Below are positions 43,773 through 43,955 of a stretch of 43,955 bases of DNA, in pieces. The DNA is from RPQK01 sp041946865 (GTDB lineage: Bacteria > Acidobacteriota > UBA6911 > RPQK01). The DNA lies in the NCBI GenBank assembly GCA_041946865.1, contig JBHGBF010000014.1:1-43955 (forward strand), given 5' to 3'. Under the pieces are notes generated by a model. That model made no database searches. It had not been told where the DNA came from and saw only the letters and a program-made list of their open reading frames with translations. The translations under genes were made by a program, and so were the position numbers. Within the stretch, counting starts at the first letter, position 1; each line of letters starts with the position of its first letter.

Positions 43773-43955
43773 TCACAGAGCTTCGAGGTAAGCCAGCAGG
43801 TCGGGATAGCGGGTCCAATCCACCTGAGCCGTCGCGACTTCTGGGCGGGCCGATTCAAACAGGTAGAACTTCTTCAGCGCCTCCCGCTTGAGTTCCAGAG
43901 AAACGCTTTTATAGCGACAGGTGGTATTGATCGAGACATGGCCCAGCCATTCCTG
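43773..43955 (-). CDS. Tyrosine recombinase, C-terminal part running off the window
   Basis: Sixty codons are open from the window edge to the stop at 43773. The sequence begins QEWLGHVSINTTCRYKSV, the LGH histidine and nucleophile tyrosine region of tyrosine recombinases, and ends with a helical tail RYPDLLAYLEAL. The gene's start is outside the window. With the two neighbouring recombinases in the same orientation it suggests a three-recombinase (RIT-type) element. Confidence 0.7.
   Translation of the reverse strand, partial: QEWLGHVSINTTCRYKSVSLELKREALKKFYLFESARPEVATAQVDWTRYPDLLAYLEAL

Noticed and set aside
1..43955. tRNA, rRNA or CRISPR array
   Set aside because: No cloverleaf-like segment, rRNA-like sequence or regularly spaced repeat/spacer array was seen; the direct repeats found are IS ends or palindromic repeats.

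Overview
The window looks like a chromosomal accessory region of an Acidobacteriota bacterium, most likely of the Solibacteres/Bryobacterales type. The main indicators are a GWxTD-domain secreted protein, a TonB-dependent receptor with an N-terminal carboxypeptidase-regulatory-like domain, many DUF1080, ThuA and Tat-exported Gfo/Idh/MocA proteins, high G+C content and several families of small palindromic repeats. This placement is an inference from gene families; there is no rRNA or other phylogenetic marker in the window.

Layout. (1) Positions 1-1746: a decayed edge. IS21-like terminal repeats at the left end abut a truncated ceramidase-family gene that carries an in-frame amber codon, next to an internally deleted nagA-like remnant. 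(2) 1848-18132, minus strand: a tightly packed run of twelve genes (junctions from 4-bp overlaps to about 95 bp). It encodes mostly secreted proteins: two Asp-box sialidase-like propellers, a kelch propeller, two GH43/32-like propellers, a GHL10-like TIM barrel, two DUF1080 proteins, an RCC1-esterase-5'-nucleotidase-C fusion, a Tat-exported Gfo/Idh/MocA oxidoreductase, a sugar isomerase-like TIM barrel and one unknown. (3) 18133-18250: an AT-rich divergent promoter region. (4) 18251-38371, plus strand: a GntR/LacI-type regulator, a SusC-like TonB-dependent receptor (one frameshift), a sulfatase, a GWxTD protein, a second Gfo/Idh/MocA protein, a ThuA-like protein, a Tat-type unknown, a large FG-GAP propeller, two small cysteine-containing paralogues, an SSS-family sodium:solute symporter, a DapA/NanA-like lyase, a tandem metallo-beta-lactamase protein and a URO-D-family protein. 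(5) 38400-43955: a mobile-element graveyard. It holds a DruA-like (DUF4338) gene, a DUF6788 gene with its own promoter and operator-like palindrome, a truncated transposase, fragments of a URO-D gene, a PD40 gene and a four-carbon acid sugar kinase, a second IS21-like end, and three tyrosine recombinase genes or fragments.

How it may work together (inference). The regulator lies between two divergent transcription units and could sense a sugar. The TonB receptor would import an oligosaccharide across the outer membrane. The sulfatase, sialidase-like, GH43-like and DUF1080 proteins would trim it outside the cytoplasm. The SSS symporter would take up the monomer, and the DapA/NanA-like aldolase plus sugar isomerase/oxidoreductases would degrade it. 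Sialidase-like, kelch/NanM-like, NanA-like and a nagA remnant together hint at an acidic amino sugar or sulfated host/plant glycan, but every one of these families also has members with other substrates.

Single-base indels in homopolymer or short repeat tracts break the TonB receptor, the DruA-like gene and the URO-D fragment. They could be real decay or assembly error. No tRNA, rRNA or CRISPR array was seen.
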